Virus record (IMG/VR): IMGVR_UViG_3300050821_008688
Location: 35,669-99,668 of that record
DNA from: a virus
Reading direction: 5' to 3' (one strand)
DNA: 64,000 nucleotides
How positions within the stretch are numbered: the stretch's first letter is position 1; every line of letters begins with the position of its first letter. Made by a program: the position numbers and the translations under genes. The notes under the pieces are model-generated. The model did not search any database, was not told the origin of the DNA, and saw nothing but the letters and a program-made list of their open reading frames with translations. This document shows, piece by piece, positions 38,853 through 46,339 of the stretch.

Positions 38853-39284
38853 TTAGCTTTTCTTGCTTTTGCGCTTCTGCTTGGGCTTGTTTCCTTCGGT
38901 CAACAACGGCTGTGCCTCAATCGCAGGCACTTCAGTCGCGGGTTCCGCTGCCGGTAGCTCTGTCGAAACGACGTACTTGCTTTTTGGTAGCTCTGTTGAA
39001 ACAGCGAAGTCTACGTCTCGAACCGTTTCCGTTGCCGACTCTGCTATCTCGTTTGTGTTTCGTACTCCAGCACGACGAACGGCGATAACAGTGTGCATGC
39101 CTTCGGCGTCTGGGAACTTCAAGCGAACCACCGCCACCAGTTCTGTTCCTTCCGGCACTAAATTCGCTGGTAACAACTCTTCTATCAGCGATTGCGGCGG
39201 AAGAAAACTTTCCGCCACTAACTTGAGAAGTTGAACGAACCGTGACTGCGGTACTTCTTGCTGCTGTGCTGATTCTTGGCTCAT
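38853..39284 (-). CDS. 143-aa acidic protein with basic tail
   Basis: CAGGAGGGGG precedes ATG 39284. MSQESAQQQEVPQSRFVQLL, central beta region (ELVAVVRLKFPDAEGMHTVIAV), then Glu/Pro rich linker and KPKQKRKSKKS. The tail could bind nucleic acid. Last gene of the leftward unit. Confidence 0.6.
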   Translation of the reverse strand: MSQESAQQQEVPQSRFVQLLKLVAESFLPPQSLIEELLPANLVPEGTELVAVVRLKFPDAEGMHTVIAVRRAGVRNTNEIAESATETVRDVDFAVSTELPKSKYVVSTELPAAEPATEVPAIEAQPLLTEGNKPKQKRKSKKS

Positions 39285-39339
39285 GTTTACCCCCTCCTGT
39301 GGGATTGTTTCAAATTTACTTCTCAATAATTCTTTGGAC

Positions 39340-39714
39340 TTATACCGAAAAGGTTCGCCACGAGTGTTTGACCACCTCGCGTTTTTGCTTCGCGGTGTCT
39401 AACGTAATCCAGAATTCCTCGCCGTCTGGAAAAAGTTCGTGATTGTTTATGAATGTAGCGAACGATTCCGCCAAGCGCAGGTTGTCAAATTCCATCGCTT
39501 GGGACTTATCGTGGGCTACGATGATTCGCGGCGAGGCTCCTTTTTCTTTCTGTTGAGCGATAACAAAGTAGCGCCGCTTCGCAACCGGTGCATCTGGTCT
39601 TGGAGTGACCAGATAAAAACTTTCGGTGCATCGGGGTTGAATTGGAAGTTCTGATACGTCATCTACATGGGCTCTAAACGCATGCGGGGAATACACCATC
39701 GCTGGTTTGTTCAC
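39340..39714 (-). CDS. Unknown 124-aa protein
   Basis: GTG start overlapping the previous TGA (GTGA). YFVIAQQKEKGASPRIIV, then SQAMEFDNLRLAESFATFIN: beta strands then a helix, like the small alpha/beta family at 10.9-12.6 kb but longer. Function unknown. Confidence 0.6.
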   Translation of the reverse strand: MNKPAMVYSPHAFRAHVDDVSELPIQPRCTESFYLVTPRPDAPVAKRRYFVIAQQKEKGASPRIIVAHDKSQAMEFDNLRLAESFATFINNHELFPDGEEFWITLDTAKQKREVVKHSWRTFSV

Positions 39715-39938
39715 GCTGTTCTCCGTTGTGCGAGTTTTGTACGGAATGCTCGGATGTGGTCACAAATCAAATCGCGAAACTGATTGTGCTCACAGGAGCA
39801 AATCCATCTGCGACCCCGTTTCACGACCGTATGATTGACGCGGGTGCCGCGCGACCGAGATTGGACTATCCCGTAGGCGATAACACCGAACCTTCGGGCC
39901 TTTGCGATTCTGACTGATAATACTTTGGGTAGTTTCAT
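39711..39938 (-). CDS. SWIM zinc-finger protein (75 aa), leaderless
   Basis: CSCEHNQFRDLICDHI is a CxCx(n)CxH SWIM motif near residue 48. It lies on a very basic protein (KVLSVRIAKARRFGVIAYG...RSRGTRVNHTVVKRGRR). SWIM domains bind DNA or mediate protein contacts. The start ATG 39938 lies 6 nt after -10 GACACT with no ribosome site, so it is leaderless. First gene of the unit. Confidence 0.75.
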   Translation of the reverse strand: MKLPKVLSVRIAKARRFGVIAYGIVQSRSRGTRVNHTVVKRGRRWICSCEHNQFRDLICDHIRAFRTKLAQRRTA

Positions 39939-39944
39939 AACGCT

Positions 39945-39973
39945 AGTGTCTCAGCAAACGGTCGCGGTGTCAA
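39945..39973 (-). promoter_or_regulatory. Leftward promoter, leaderless
   Basis: Read leftward: TTGACA (39973-39968), 17-nt spacer, GACACT (39950-39945), 6 nt to ATG 39938. A single GTAC site lies at 39995. Confidence 0.7.
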
Positions 39974-40011
39974 GAGAATAACGACAAAACGAAAGTACCG
40001 ATTTTTAAGGC

Positions 40012-40040
40012 TTGACACCAGTACGTTCGTTTGGTACTAT
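40012..40040 (+). promoter_or_regulatory. Rightward promoter overlapped by GTAC sites, leaderless
   Basis: TTGACA (40012-40017), 17-nt spacer, TACTAT (40035-40040), 6 nt to ATG 40047. GTAC half-sites lie at 40021 and 40034, inside the promoter, a repressor position. Divergent from the promoter at 39945. Confidence 0.75.
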
Positions 40041-40046
40041 TCACAA

Positions 40047-40370
40047 ATGTCGCCACGCCTTGCGGACCTTCTAGCTCTCCTAGCGATTCCAGAGTTTTTA
40101 GTATTGGTGTGGATTGCCATTCAAGGGCAGGTGGTGTGGCATTACGAGCGAGAAACATATAGGATGGCGAAAGAGCGGTATGACGAGAGGGCCAAATGGC
40201 GCGAACAAAAAAGGCAACAACTCCTGAAGAAAGAGAACGAGAAAAAGACCGAAGGCTCCAGCATAAATACAATATCACCCTTGCCGGTCGAAACCAACTC
40301 GCTGTCGAGCAAAATTTCAAGTGTAAAATCTGTGGCGGCCCCCTCGACCAGTTCGGACCTTGTTGCGTAG
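40047..40370 (+). CDS. 107-aa membrane-anchored coiled-coil protein
   Basis: Leaderless ATG 40047. Residues 8-28 (LALLAIPEFLVLVWIAIQG) form a membrane helix, then a highly charged helix (HYERETYRMAKERYDERAKWREQ) and a Ser/Thr-rich tail. It overlaps the endonuclease gene by 175 nt in another frame, which is exceptional here. Possibly a spanin- or Rz-like protein, though context suggests early expression. Confidence 0.6.
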   Translation: MSPRLADLLALLAIPEFLVLVWIAIQGQVVWHYERETYRMAKERYDERAKWREQKRQQLLKKENEKKTEGSSINTISPLPVETNSLSSKISSVKSVAAPSTSSDLVA

Positions 40371-40699
40371 ACCACTATCACTTTAAGGTGCGGGCGTCTC
40401 TTGAGATTCATCCATACTCAAAGGATGTAAAATGGCTTGCGCAGACGTATAATGAACAGGGTAACATAGTTGATGTTCGGCACGCGAAGACGAAGGCGGT
40501 GGCTATCTCGGACGCGAAGCGCGCAGGCTTGAAGTGGGCTATCCGTGGGCTGCTCTGCGTCAAATGTAATTATGGACTGGGCTGTGTTGAGAGATTCTTT
40601 GACGCGGCGGCGCACCCGGAAAATCTGGACCCGGTGCGGACGTATCTCTCAAATCGCCTGTACCATCCGAATTCGCTTGACACGAAACCAGTACTTTAG
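40196..40699 (+). CDS. Endonuclease VII-type recombination nuclease (167 aa)
   Basis: KCKICGGPLD (first CxxC), CCVDHYHF (His-Me core) and RGLLCVKCNYGLG (second CxxC, Asn-His-Asn-type end) are the signature of T4 endonuclease VII. It resolves branched DNA such as Holliday junctions. It starts inside the preceding gene; the N-terminus (MARTKKATTPEEREREKDRR) is disordered and basic. Confidence 0.85.
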   Translation: MARTKKATTPEEREREKDRRLQHKYNITLAGRNQLAVEQNFKCKICGGPLDQFGPCCVDHYHFKVRASLEIHPYSKDVKWLAQTYNEQGNIVDVRHAKTKAVAISDAKRAGLKWAIRGLLCVKCNYGLGCVERFFDAAAHPENLDPVRTYLSNRLYHPNSLDTKPVL

Positions 40700-40705
40700 T
40701 ACTAT
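40677..40705 (+). promoter_or_regulatory. Rightward promoter overlapped by GTAC operator
   Basis: TTGACA (40677-40682), 17-nt spacer, TACTAT (40700-40705). Operator AGTACTTTAGTACT (40690-40703) covers the spacer and most of the -10. Initiation at about 40712 would begin the transcript right at the three-way junction. Confidence 0.75.
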
Positions 40706-40713
40706 CCGAAGTG

Positions 40714-40782
40714 ACGGTGAGCCCCATGTTTTGTCAACATGAGGACGCGTTGGGGTACCACCAGCGGAAACGGGCTCACCGT
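40714..40782 (+). promoter_or_regulatory. Three-way-junction leader RNA (riboswitch-like)
   Basis: An 11-bp helix ACGGTGAGCCC (40714-40724)/GGGCTCACCGT (40772-40782) closes two hairpins. They are CATGTT/AACATG (40725-40730 with 40736-40741) and CGTTGG/CCAGCG (40748-40753 with 40761-40766), with junction strands AGGACG and GAAAC. It sits at the 5' end of the transcript for gene 40814. No known riboswitch or ribozyme class matches. Confidence 0.55.
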
Positions 40783-40785
40783 ATC

Positions 40786-40800
40786 GTGTAATTTTTACAT
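40786..40800. promoter_or_regulatory. 15-bp TGTAA-TTACA palindrome
   Basis: GTGTAATTTTTACAT, followed directly by the ribosome site GGAGG of gene 40814. Same placement as the copy at 10907. Confidence 0.6.
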
Positions 40801-40813
40801 AGTTGGAGGCACC

Positions 40814-41569
40814 ATGTCATCTTCCCCTGTAGCACCCATTTCCACCGTGGTTAGAGACCTAGATTGGATTCGCACACACGCTATCATCGCATTAGCGGCC
40901 ATCGCAATAATCGCAGGCTGTATCATTGGCGGCGTCGGTTTATTTAATCATTTGGAAGAGGTACACGACGCGCGTGTCGCAGCAGCCGATTTGAAGAAAG
41001 AAAATATTGACACGTCGGCGCAGCAAGCTTTGGTCACAGAGTTAGCAAAAGAGCACTCTGATGACCAAGTACGCGACGCACAGCAAACCGCCACAATTCA
41101 GAATCTTGTCGCGCAGATGATTGCGCAGCGCGCGCAGACGGCCAAGCAGATTGCAACGGACGCCACGCTGAATGCGCAGGACGCGGGTGCGCGCCTCGCG
41201 AGTCAAACTCACGCAGGCACCGGCGACATTACTGCGGCTAACACTTCAGTTACTATGTCTCTTCCATTAACTCGCATCGTGATTCAGGACTTGGACCAGC
41301 TACAGCAATCGCAGAGCGATGTGACCAATCTTACCGGTCAGTTGGCCGCGCAGCAAGTTATCACGACGGATGCAAAGACCGAACTAGCGACAGCGAATCA
41401 GGTAATCGCGGCAGATAAAACGGAACTAGTCGCGACAGTCAAAGCAGACAACTCGGCATGCGTTGCCAGCACAAAAATCGCGGTGGATGCGGAAGCTGCT
41501 AAGGGTCGCAAGCGCGGTTTCTGGATAGCCGTGGCGAGTATCGTTTTTGGTTACGCGATTCACAAGTAA
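40814..41569 (+). CDS. 251-aa membrane/coiled-coil protein
   Basis: GGAGG precedes ATG 40814. Residues 24-50 (IIALAAIAIIAGCIIGGVGLF) are one membrane helix and the extreme C-terminus (GFWIAVASIVFGYAIH) is a second. Between them is a Gln/Ala/Thr rich coiled coil. Both ends anchored with a periplasmic or cytosolic rod; may span or crosslink envelope, or organise replication. Confidence 0.65.
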   Translation: MSSSPVAPISTVVRDLDWIRTHAIIALAAIAIIAGCIIGGVGLFNHLEEVHDARVAAADLKKENIDTSAQQALVTELAKEHSDDQVRDAQQTATIQNLVAQMIAQRAQTAKQIATDATLNAQDAGARLASQTHAGTGDITAANTSVTMSLPLTRIVIQDLDQLQQSQSDVTNLTGQLAAQQVITTDAKTELATANQVIAADKTELVATVKADNSACVASTKIAVDAEAAKGRKRGFWIAVASIVFGYAIHK

Positions 41570-41583
41570 TTAAGGGAGACCAG

Positions 41584-43197
41584 ATGGCCGCGAAGGATAC
41601 GAAAGTTACCAACGAGCAGGTAGCAGCAGCGTTCAAAGCAGCAAACGGTAGCATTCGGGAAACAGCAAAGAGGCTCGGCGTATCGCGACGCACGGTGGCG
41701 CGACACATCCGAGCCGTGGGGTTGGGAAAAAAACCAGTAGCCAGTGGGTCAACGCACGGCGTTAAAACTGCTAAGAGAGCCTTGCCGGAAAAAGGCAAAA
41801 TTCGTCGCTACATCGTAACATCCGCACAAAATAATACTTACGTCCACGACCGTGTGTGGGAGAATATCCTAGCGTTGGCAAAGTACCACGACGCTGAAAT
41901 TATCGTCGGTACTTTTTCGTACAATCAAAATAATTACGGCCCGCTTGCGGTGAAGCGCGGTAAAAAAGCTGAGTACGAGCGCACATTGTGGTATGATGAG
42001 AAGATTGAGCCGTATCTTAACGATGAACGTGTGCAACTTGGCAAAGGTCTTGTTTGGTGCGGTGAAATGAATATCATGCCGACCGCAGAAGACCCACTGT
42101 CAGGACTTGAAACGTACTCGGGTCGGCAGTCTGCTATATTTCCGCATGCGAAGATTGCAATGCGTTCTATTGCATCAATTCAAGGTAGTGGTGCGAAGTT
42201 AAATTACACTACTGGCACGGTGACAAAGCGCAACTACATTCAGAAGAAAGCGGGATTGGTTGCAGAATTTCATCATACGTATGGCGGGCTGATTGTTGAG
42301 GTAGACGATGCGGGTATATGGAAGGTTCGCCAGCTTGATGCCGAAGATGTTTCTGGCACAATCTATGACCTAACGTTGAAAGTTGAAAACGGCATCGTGA
42401 CCGACGGGCATCGCGTTGAAGCCATTACTTGGGGCGATATTCATGCGACTACTATAGACCAGACGGTGTTTGACCTTTCGGCGATACGTCCCGGCAACAT
42501 GCTTGATGTTTTGAAGCCGAAGTATCAGTTTATCCACGACCTGATGGAAGGGGTGTCGGTCAACCATCACGATGTACGCAAGCCTCTGGAACGATTCAAA
42601 GCATCACTGCGTGGACTGAGTATGGTTCGTACCGAACTGATTCGGAGCGCGGAGGTTCTTACTCAGTATCACCGAGACGGCACAGAAATGATTGTGGTAA
42701 ATTCCAACCACGACCGGTGGCTTGACCGATGGCTTGACAATTATAATCCGCAGTTAGACGACCCACGCAACGCGGAAATTTACTACGATGGTAATGCGGC
42801 GCGGTATCAAGCTGCGCGCGAGGGCTCGGATTTGAATGTTCTAGATTACTTGATTCGTAAACATGGTGGTCTAAAAATTTCTGCGCGATTTCTTGGTCAG
42901 GATGAATCATTCTTGACATGCAACAAGCGCATTGAAAACGGCCAGCACGGGGACTTGGGACCAAACGGTGCTAAGGGTTCTTCAACGGCTCTAGCCAAAT
43001 GCGGTCGGCGGTCTATCATCTGCCACACGCACACGACTGGTATTTGGGATGGTTTGTATGTCGCAGGCACCAGCACCAGTTTCCGTATGGGGTATAATCA
43101 CGGACCCAGCGGATGGACCCACAGTCATGTGCTTACCTACGAAAACGGGAAACGCGCTATAATCACGATGTACAAGGATGCGTGGCGAGCAGAGTAA
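41584..43197 (+). CDS. HTH-calcineurin-like metallophosphoesterase (537 aa)
   Basis: Residues 12-46 (SIRETAKRLGVSRRTVARHI) are a Fis-type helix-turn-helix. The rest has phosphoesterase motifs: VNHHDV, NSNHDRWLDRW (GNHD-like) near residue 375, and CHTHTTGIWDG (GHTH-like) near 480. Phage relatives of this layout include T5 A1-type proteins implicated in host DNA degradation. Here it may be a DNA-targeted phosphodiesterase. Confidence 0.75.
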   Translation: MAAKDTKVTNEQVAAAFKAANGSIRETAKRLGVSRRTVARHIRAVGLGKKPVASGSTHGVKTAKRALPEKGKIRRYIVTSAQNNTYVHDRVWENILALAKYHDAEIIVGTFSYNQNNYGPLAVKRGKKAEYERTLWYDEKIEPYLNDERVQLGKGLVWCGEMNIMPTAEDPLSGLETYSGRQSAIFPHAKIAMRSIASIQGSGAKLNYTTGTVTKRNYIQKKAGLVAEFHHTYGGLIVEVDDAGIWKVRQLDAEDVSGTIYDLTLKVENGIVTDGHRVEAITWGDIHATTIDQTVFDLSAIRPGNMLDVLKPKYQFIHDLMEGVSVNHHDVRKPLERFKASLRGLSMVRTELIRSAEVLTQYHRDGTEMIVVNSNHDRWLDRWLDNYNPQLDDPRNAEIYYDGNAARYQAAREGSDLNVLDYLIRKHGGLKISARFLGQDESFLTCNKRIENGQHGDLGPNGAKGSSTALAKCGRRSIICHTHTTGIWDGLYVAGTSTSFRMGYNHGPSGWTHSHVLTYENGKRAIITMYKDAWRAE

Positions 43198-43222
43198 ATT
43201 AAGTTCTGACTAGGAGCAAGTC

Positions 43223-43759
43223 ATGAATTTTTCTGAGCGACCGATTATAATCACCGATTTTGAAACTACTGGACTGGACTCACGAACCCAAGATATCATC
43301 GAAATCGGGGCTTTCAAAGTAGACCAGAAAAATCTCGTGGTGAGTGGATTTTTTGATACGAAGGTGCATATTCAGCATCCGAACACTATTTCTCACGAAG
43401 CCTTGGCGGTCAATGGGTACACAAAAGATTCTTGGGGCGACGCTGTTTTCCTCCCCCACGCTATACAAAATTTTTCTAAGTTTGCAGCGGACGGTGTGCT
43501 CGCGTCGTGGAACATCACGTTTGAGTATGATTTCTTAGCGGAAGCCTTTCGCCGAGTAGGTTTAGCCAACCCGATGGACTACCATCGCATTGATATTCCT
43601 AGTATCGCGTGGTTCAAATTTTCTCCCATCAACAAAATCTCTCAGGACGCAATCGGGGCTTTGCTGGGACTTCCAGAAGAAATCAAGCCACATCGCGCGC
43701 TTCAAGGCGCGCACTACGCACTAGACATTTTACGAAAGCTAAGAGGATTCAATGTCTAA
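43223..43759 (+). CDS. DEDDh 3'-5' exonuclease (178 aa)
   Basis: [10 protein letters not shown] (Asp-x-Glu), [11 protein letters not shown] (Asp) and [14 protein letters not shown] (His-x4-Asp) are the four DEDDh motifs of DnaQ-like exonucleases. It may proofread for the family A polymerase or trim recombination ends. Overlaps recA by 8 nt. Confidence 0.85.
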   Translation: MNFSERPIIITDFETTGLDSRTQDIIEIGAFKVDQKNLVVSGFFDTKVHIQHPNTISHEALAVNGYTKDSWGDAVFLPHAIQNFSKFAADGVLASWNITFEYDFLAEAFRRVGLANPMDYHRIDIPSIAWFKFSPINKISQDAIGALLGLPEEIKPHRALQGAHYALDILRKLRGFNV

Positions 43760-44768
43760 AGAAACTGAGAAAGAAATCGGTGGCACGATTGACGACGCCA
43801 TTGCTGGAATTGAGAAGCAGTTTGGCAAAGGCTCTATCATGCTGCTTGGTAGTAAGAAATTCGTGCCTGTCTCGGTGATTCCTACCGGTTCGCTGGCGCT
43901 GGATGAGGCTCTTGGCGTCGGCGGCTTCCCGCGTGGGCGTGTGGTTGAAGTATACGGGCCAGAATCCGGTGGTAAAACAACCCTCACACTGCACGTTATA
44001 GCGCAGGCTCAGAAACTTGGCGGTCAGGCTGCGTTTATTGACGCGGAGCACGCCTTGGACCCCGCCTACGCCCGCAAGCTGGGTGTAGACGTGGACAACC
44101 TGCTGGTGTCGCAGCCGGACAACGGCGAACAGGCGTTGGAAATTGCTGAAGCGCTGATTCGGTCGGGCAAAGTTGATGTGATTGTGGTGGACTCAGTTGC
44201 TGCCTTGGTGCCGCGCGCCGAACTCGAAGGCGACATGGGTGACGCGCAGATGGGTTTGCAGGCGCGCCTCATGTCTCAGGCGCTGCGGAAGCTAACCGCA
44301 ATTACCAATCGCACTAAAACGTGTTTGGTTTTTATAAATCAAATTCGTGAAAAGATTGGTGTGATGTTTGGCAACCCAGAAACCACCACGGGAGGCCGCG
44401 CGCTGAAATTCTATGCCTCCATTCGGCTTGATATCCGTAGAATTCAAACTATCAAAGACGGTGACAAAGTGATTGGCGCAAAGACTCGCATCAAAGTAGT
44501 TAAGAATAAGGTGGCGGTGCCATTTCGTGAGGCTGAAGTTGATATTATTTACGGTGAGGGCATCTCTCACGAAACGGATTTGCTGACAATTGGCGAGCGC
44601 GAGCACACAATTGAAAAGAGCGGAACGTGGTACGCGTATAAGAACGAACGAATCGGTCACGGAATTGAGGATGCACGACGATTTTTAGTGCAGAACCCCG
44701 AGGTAGCTGCTAAGATTGAAGCAGAGTTGCGTATTAAGTTGTTCAAGGGAGATTCACATGAGAATTGA
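43752..44768 (+). CDS. recA: RecA recombinase (338 aa)
   Basis: Full-length RecA: MAW-type N-terminus, Walker [10 protein letters not shown] (near residue 70), [18 protein letters not shown]-binding [16 protein letters not shown] loop L1/L2 region ([19 protein letters not shown]) and a C-terminal domain. Overlaps the next gene by 11 nt. It works with ERF and SSB in phage recombination. Confidence 0.95.
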   Translation: MSKETEKEIGGTIDDAIAGIEKQFGKGSIMLLGSKKFVPVSVIPTGSLALDEALGVGGFPRGRVVEVYGPESGGKTTLTLHVIAQAQKLGGQAAFIDAEHALDPAYARKLGVDVDNLLVSQPDNGEQALEIAEALIRSGKVDVIVVDSVAALVPRAELEGDMGDAQMGLQARLMSQALRKLTAITNRTKTCLVFINQIREKIGVMFGNPETTTGGRALKFYASIRLDIRRIQTIKDGDKVIGAKTRIKVVKNKVAVPFREAEVDIIYGEGISHETDLLTIGEREHTIEKSGTWYAYKNERIGHGIEDARRFLVQNPEVAAKIEAELRIKLFKGDSHEN

Positions 44769-45294
44769 AGACGTGAAGGTCGGACAAACAGTTCGTCGTA
44801 TATATGAGGATGGTCCCGGACGTGCGGTTGGGCTTGTTGTGAGCGTTGATATGCGTAATGACCATGTGACGCTGCATTATCCCACTCGTGACCGATGGCT
44901 TTCTTGTGCAAATGCGATTGATTTGGTGGAAGACGTGCCGGTTGTTGTGACTCATCCACTTCTGCCTGCCGATGCTGCCGCGCGAAAAGAAATTCCAATT
45001 GGGACCGGCGTGTTGGATTATTTTTCTGCCGCACTCGCGGAAGTTGCCAAAGTTTCGTTTGAGGGAAACAAGCAACACAATCCGGGACAGGAGTTGCATT
45101 GGGCGCGCGGAAAGTCCAACGACCAGTATGACACGATGATTCGGCACTCGCTGGAACGCGGGACACTTGACACAGATGGCGTACGCCACTCCGCGAAAAT
45201 GGCATGGCGTGCGCTGGCAGTTCTGCAACTTGAATTGGAAGCAGACGGCGCACCGATGTCGCGCGGCTCGCGGGAGCCCGAGGAGAAGAAATGA
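44758..45294 (+). CDS. dATP/dGTP diphosphohydrolase-N family (DUF5664-type) protein
   Basis: The first 60 residues are a small beta domain. Residues 85-165 ([26 protein letters not shown], then [35 protein letters not shown]) match the family named for phage dATP/dGTP diphosphohydrolases (DUF5664). It may control nucleotide pools for the adjacent polymerase. No PurZ is in the window. Confidence 0.7.
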   Translation: MRIEDVKVGQTVRRIYEDGPGRAVGLVVSVDMRNDHVTLHYPTRDRWLSCANAIDLVEDVPVVVTHPLLPADAAARKEIPIGTGVLDYFSAALAEVAKVSFEGNKQHNPGQELHWARGKSNDQYDTMIRHSLERGTLDTDGVRHSAKMAWRALAVLQLELEADGAPMSRGSREPEEKK

Positions 45295-45752
45295 ACTACG
45301 CAGCCGAGAATTTTATTTTCAATTTCATGCAGGTACAGATGTATGCAGCCGAAATTAATCACAAGAGCGGGTTTGATAAACCGGATTTGTTGATTGCCGA
45401 ATTTGAAAGATATCTCGCGAGTTTAGGTGAGCCGTCGTTGATGAGACGGCGTTTCTCTCCGCTGATTGATATGTTTAAACAGGCGCGCGCAGGACAGAAA
45501 CTTATGCTCACCACTGGAGAGTTAAGCGAAACGTTGGAAGCGGTCAGAAGGAATCTGGGACCGGATGAGCATATTCCCGCGTTTACTTCTGAAGAAGCTG
45601 AAGTTGCGGACGCGATTATTCGGCTGATGAACTACGCAACTGAACGTAAGTTGCGGCTGGCCGAAGCTATTATCTCCAAAATGGAGTTTAACAAGACTCG
45701 GTATGACCACAGTGAAACGGGGCGTGCAGAGGTTCACGGGAAACAATTTTAG
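45291..45752 (+). CDS. Unknown 153-aa helical protein
   Basis: ATGA overlap with the previous gene. Helical with charged repeats (FDKPDLLIAEFERYLASLG, EEAEVADAIIRLMNYATERKLRLAEAI). In the replication block; possibly a nucleotide-metabolism partner. Confidence 0.6.
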   Translation: MNYAAENFIFNFMQVQMYAAEINHKSGFDKPDLLIAEFERYLASLGEPSLMRRRFSPLIDMFKQARAGQKLMLTTGELSETLEAVRRNLGPDEHIPAFTSEEAEVADAIIRLMNYATERKLRLAEAIISKMEFNKTRYDHSETGRAEVHGKQF

Positions 45753-45760
45753 GAGGCATC

Positions 45761-46339
45761 ATGAGATACGGAATTGATTTGGATGGTGTTCTTGCCGATT
45801 TCACCGAGCGGGTTATTGGGATAGCTAATTCCCTTTGGCCGGGGAAGATGCCCATCAATTACGTCCCAAATAACTGGGACTATACGGGCATACTGTCAAA
45901 AGAAGACTGGGCTGAAGTCTGGGCTCGCATCAAAGTGACGCCTTATTTCTGGGAGGATATCGTGCCGCTTCGCGGGTTGCGTGAACTTCAAACGAGCAAA
46001 AACGCGAACGACGAAATTTTCTTCATTACATCGCGCGCCACAACCGTGGGCGATTCGCCGCTGGTGCAGTCGGCTCGCTGGTTATCAACTTACGGTATGT
46101 ACCCGCGCGCCGGGTATAGCGTCGTCCTGCCGGTAAGCGACCCTGCGTTTAAGCAGGATTTATTCCGAGGGCTAGGTTTGAGATTCATGCTGGACGATTA
46201 TCCGCCGACCGTGGAACAACTAAACAAGATTGAAGGGATGCATGCTTTTCTTCTTGATGCGCCGTATAATCAGTATGCGAAAGATTTGCCCCGAGTCTAT
46301 TCAGTTACGGAGTATCTGGAAAGAATCCGGGTACAGTAA
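45761..46339 (+). CDS. HAD-superfamily 5'(3')-nucleotidase-like protein
   Basis: MRYGIDLDGVLADFTERV holds the HAD motif I (DxDG), FFITSRATTVGD motif II (Ser/Thr), and FMLDDYPPTVEQ the acidic motif. 192 aa, the size of NT5C-type phosphatases. It likely hydrolyses nucleotides for the DNA precursor pool. Confidence 0.8.
   Translation: MRYGIDLDGVLADFTERVIGIANSLWPGKMPINYVPNNWDYTGILSKEDWAEVWARIKVTPYFWEDIVPLRGLRELQTSKNANDEIFFITSRATTVGDSPLVQSARWLSTYGMYPRAGYSVVLPVSDPAFKQDLFRGLGLRFMLDDYPPTVEQLNKIEGMHAFLLDAPYNQYAKDLPRVYSVTEYLERIRVQ

Noticed and set aside
40714-40782. Possible hammerhead ribozyme (three-way junction with TGAGGA and GAAAC)
   Set aside because: The core lacks the C before UGANGA and there is no NUH cleavage site next to the stem, so the self-cleaving core is not present.
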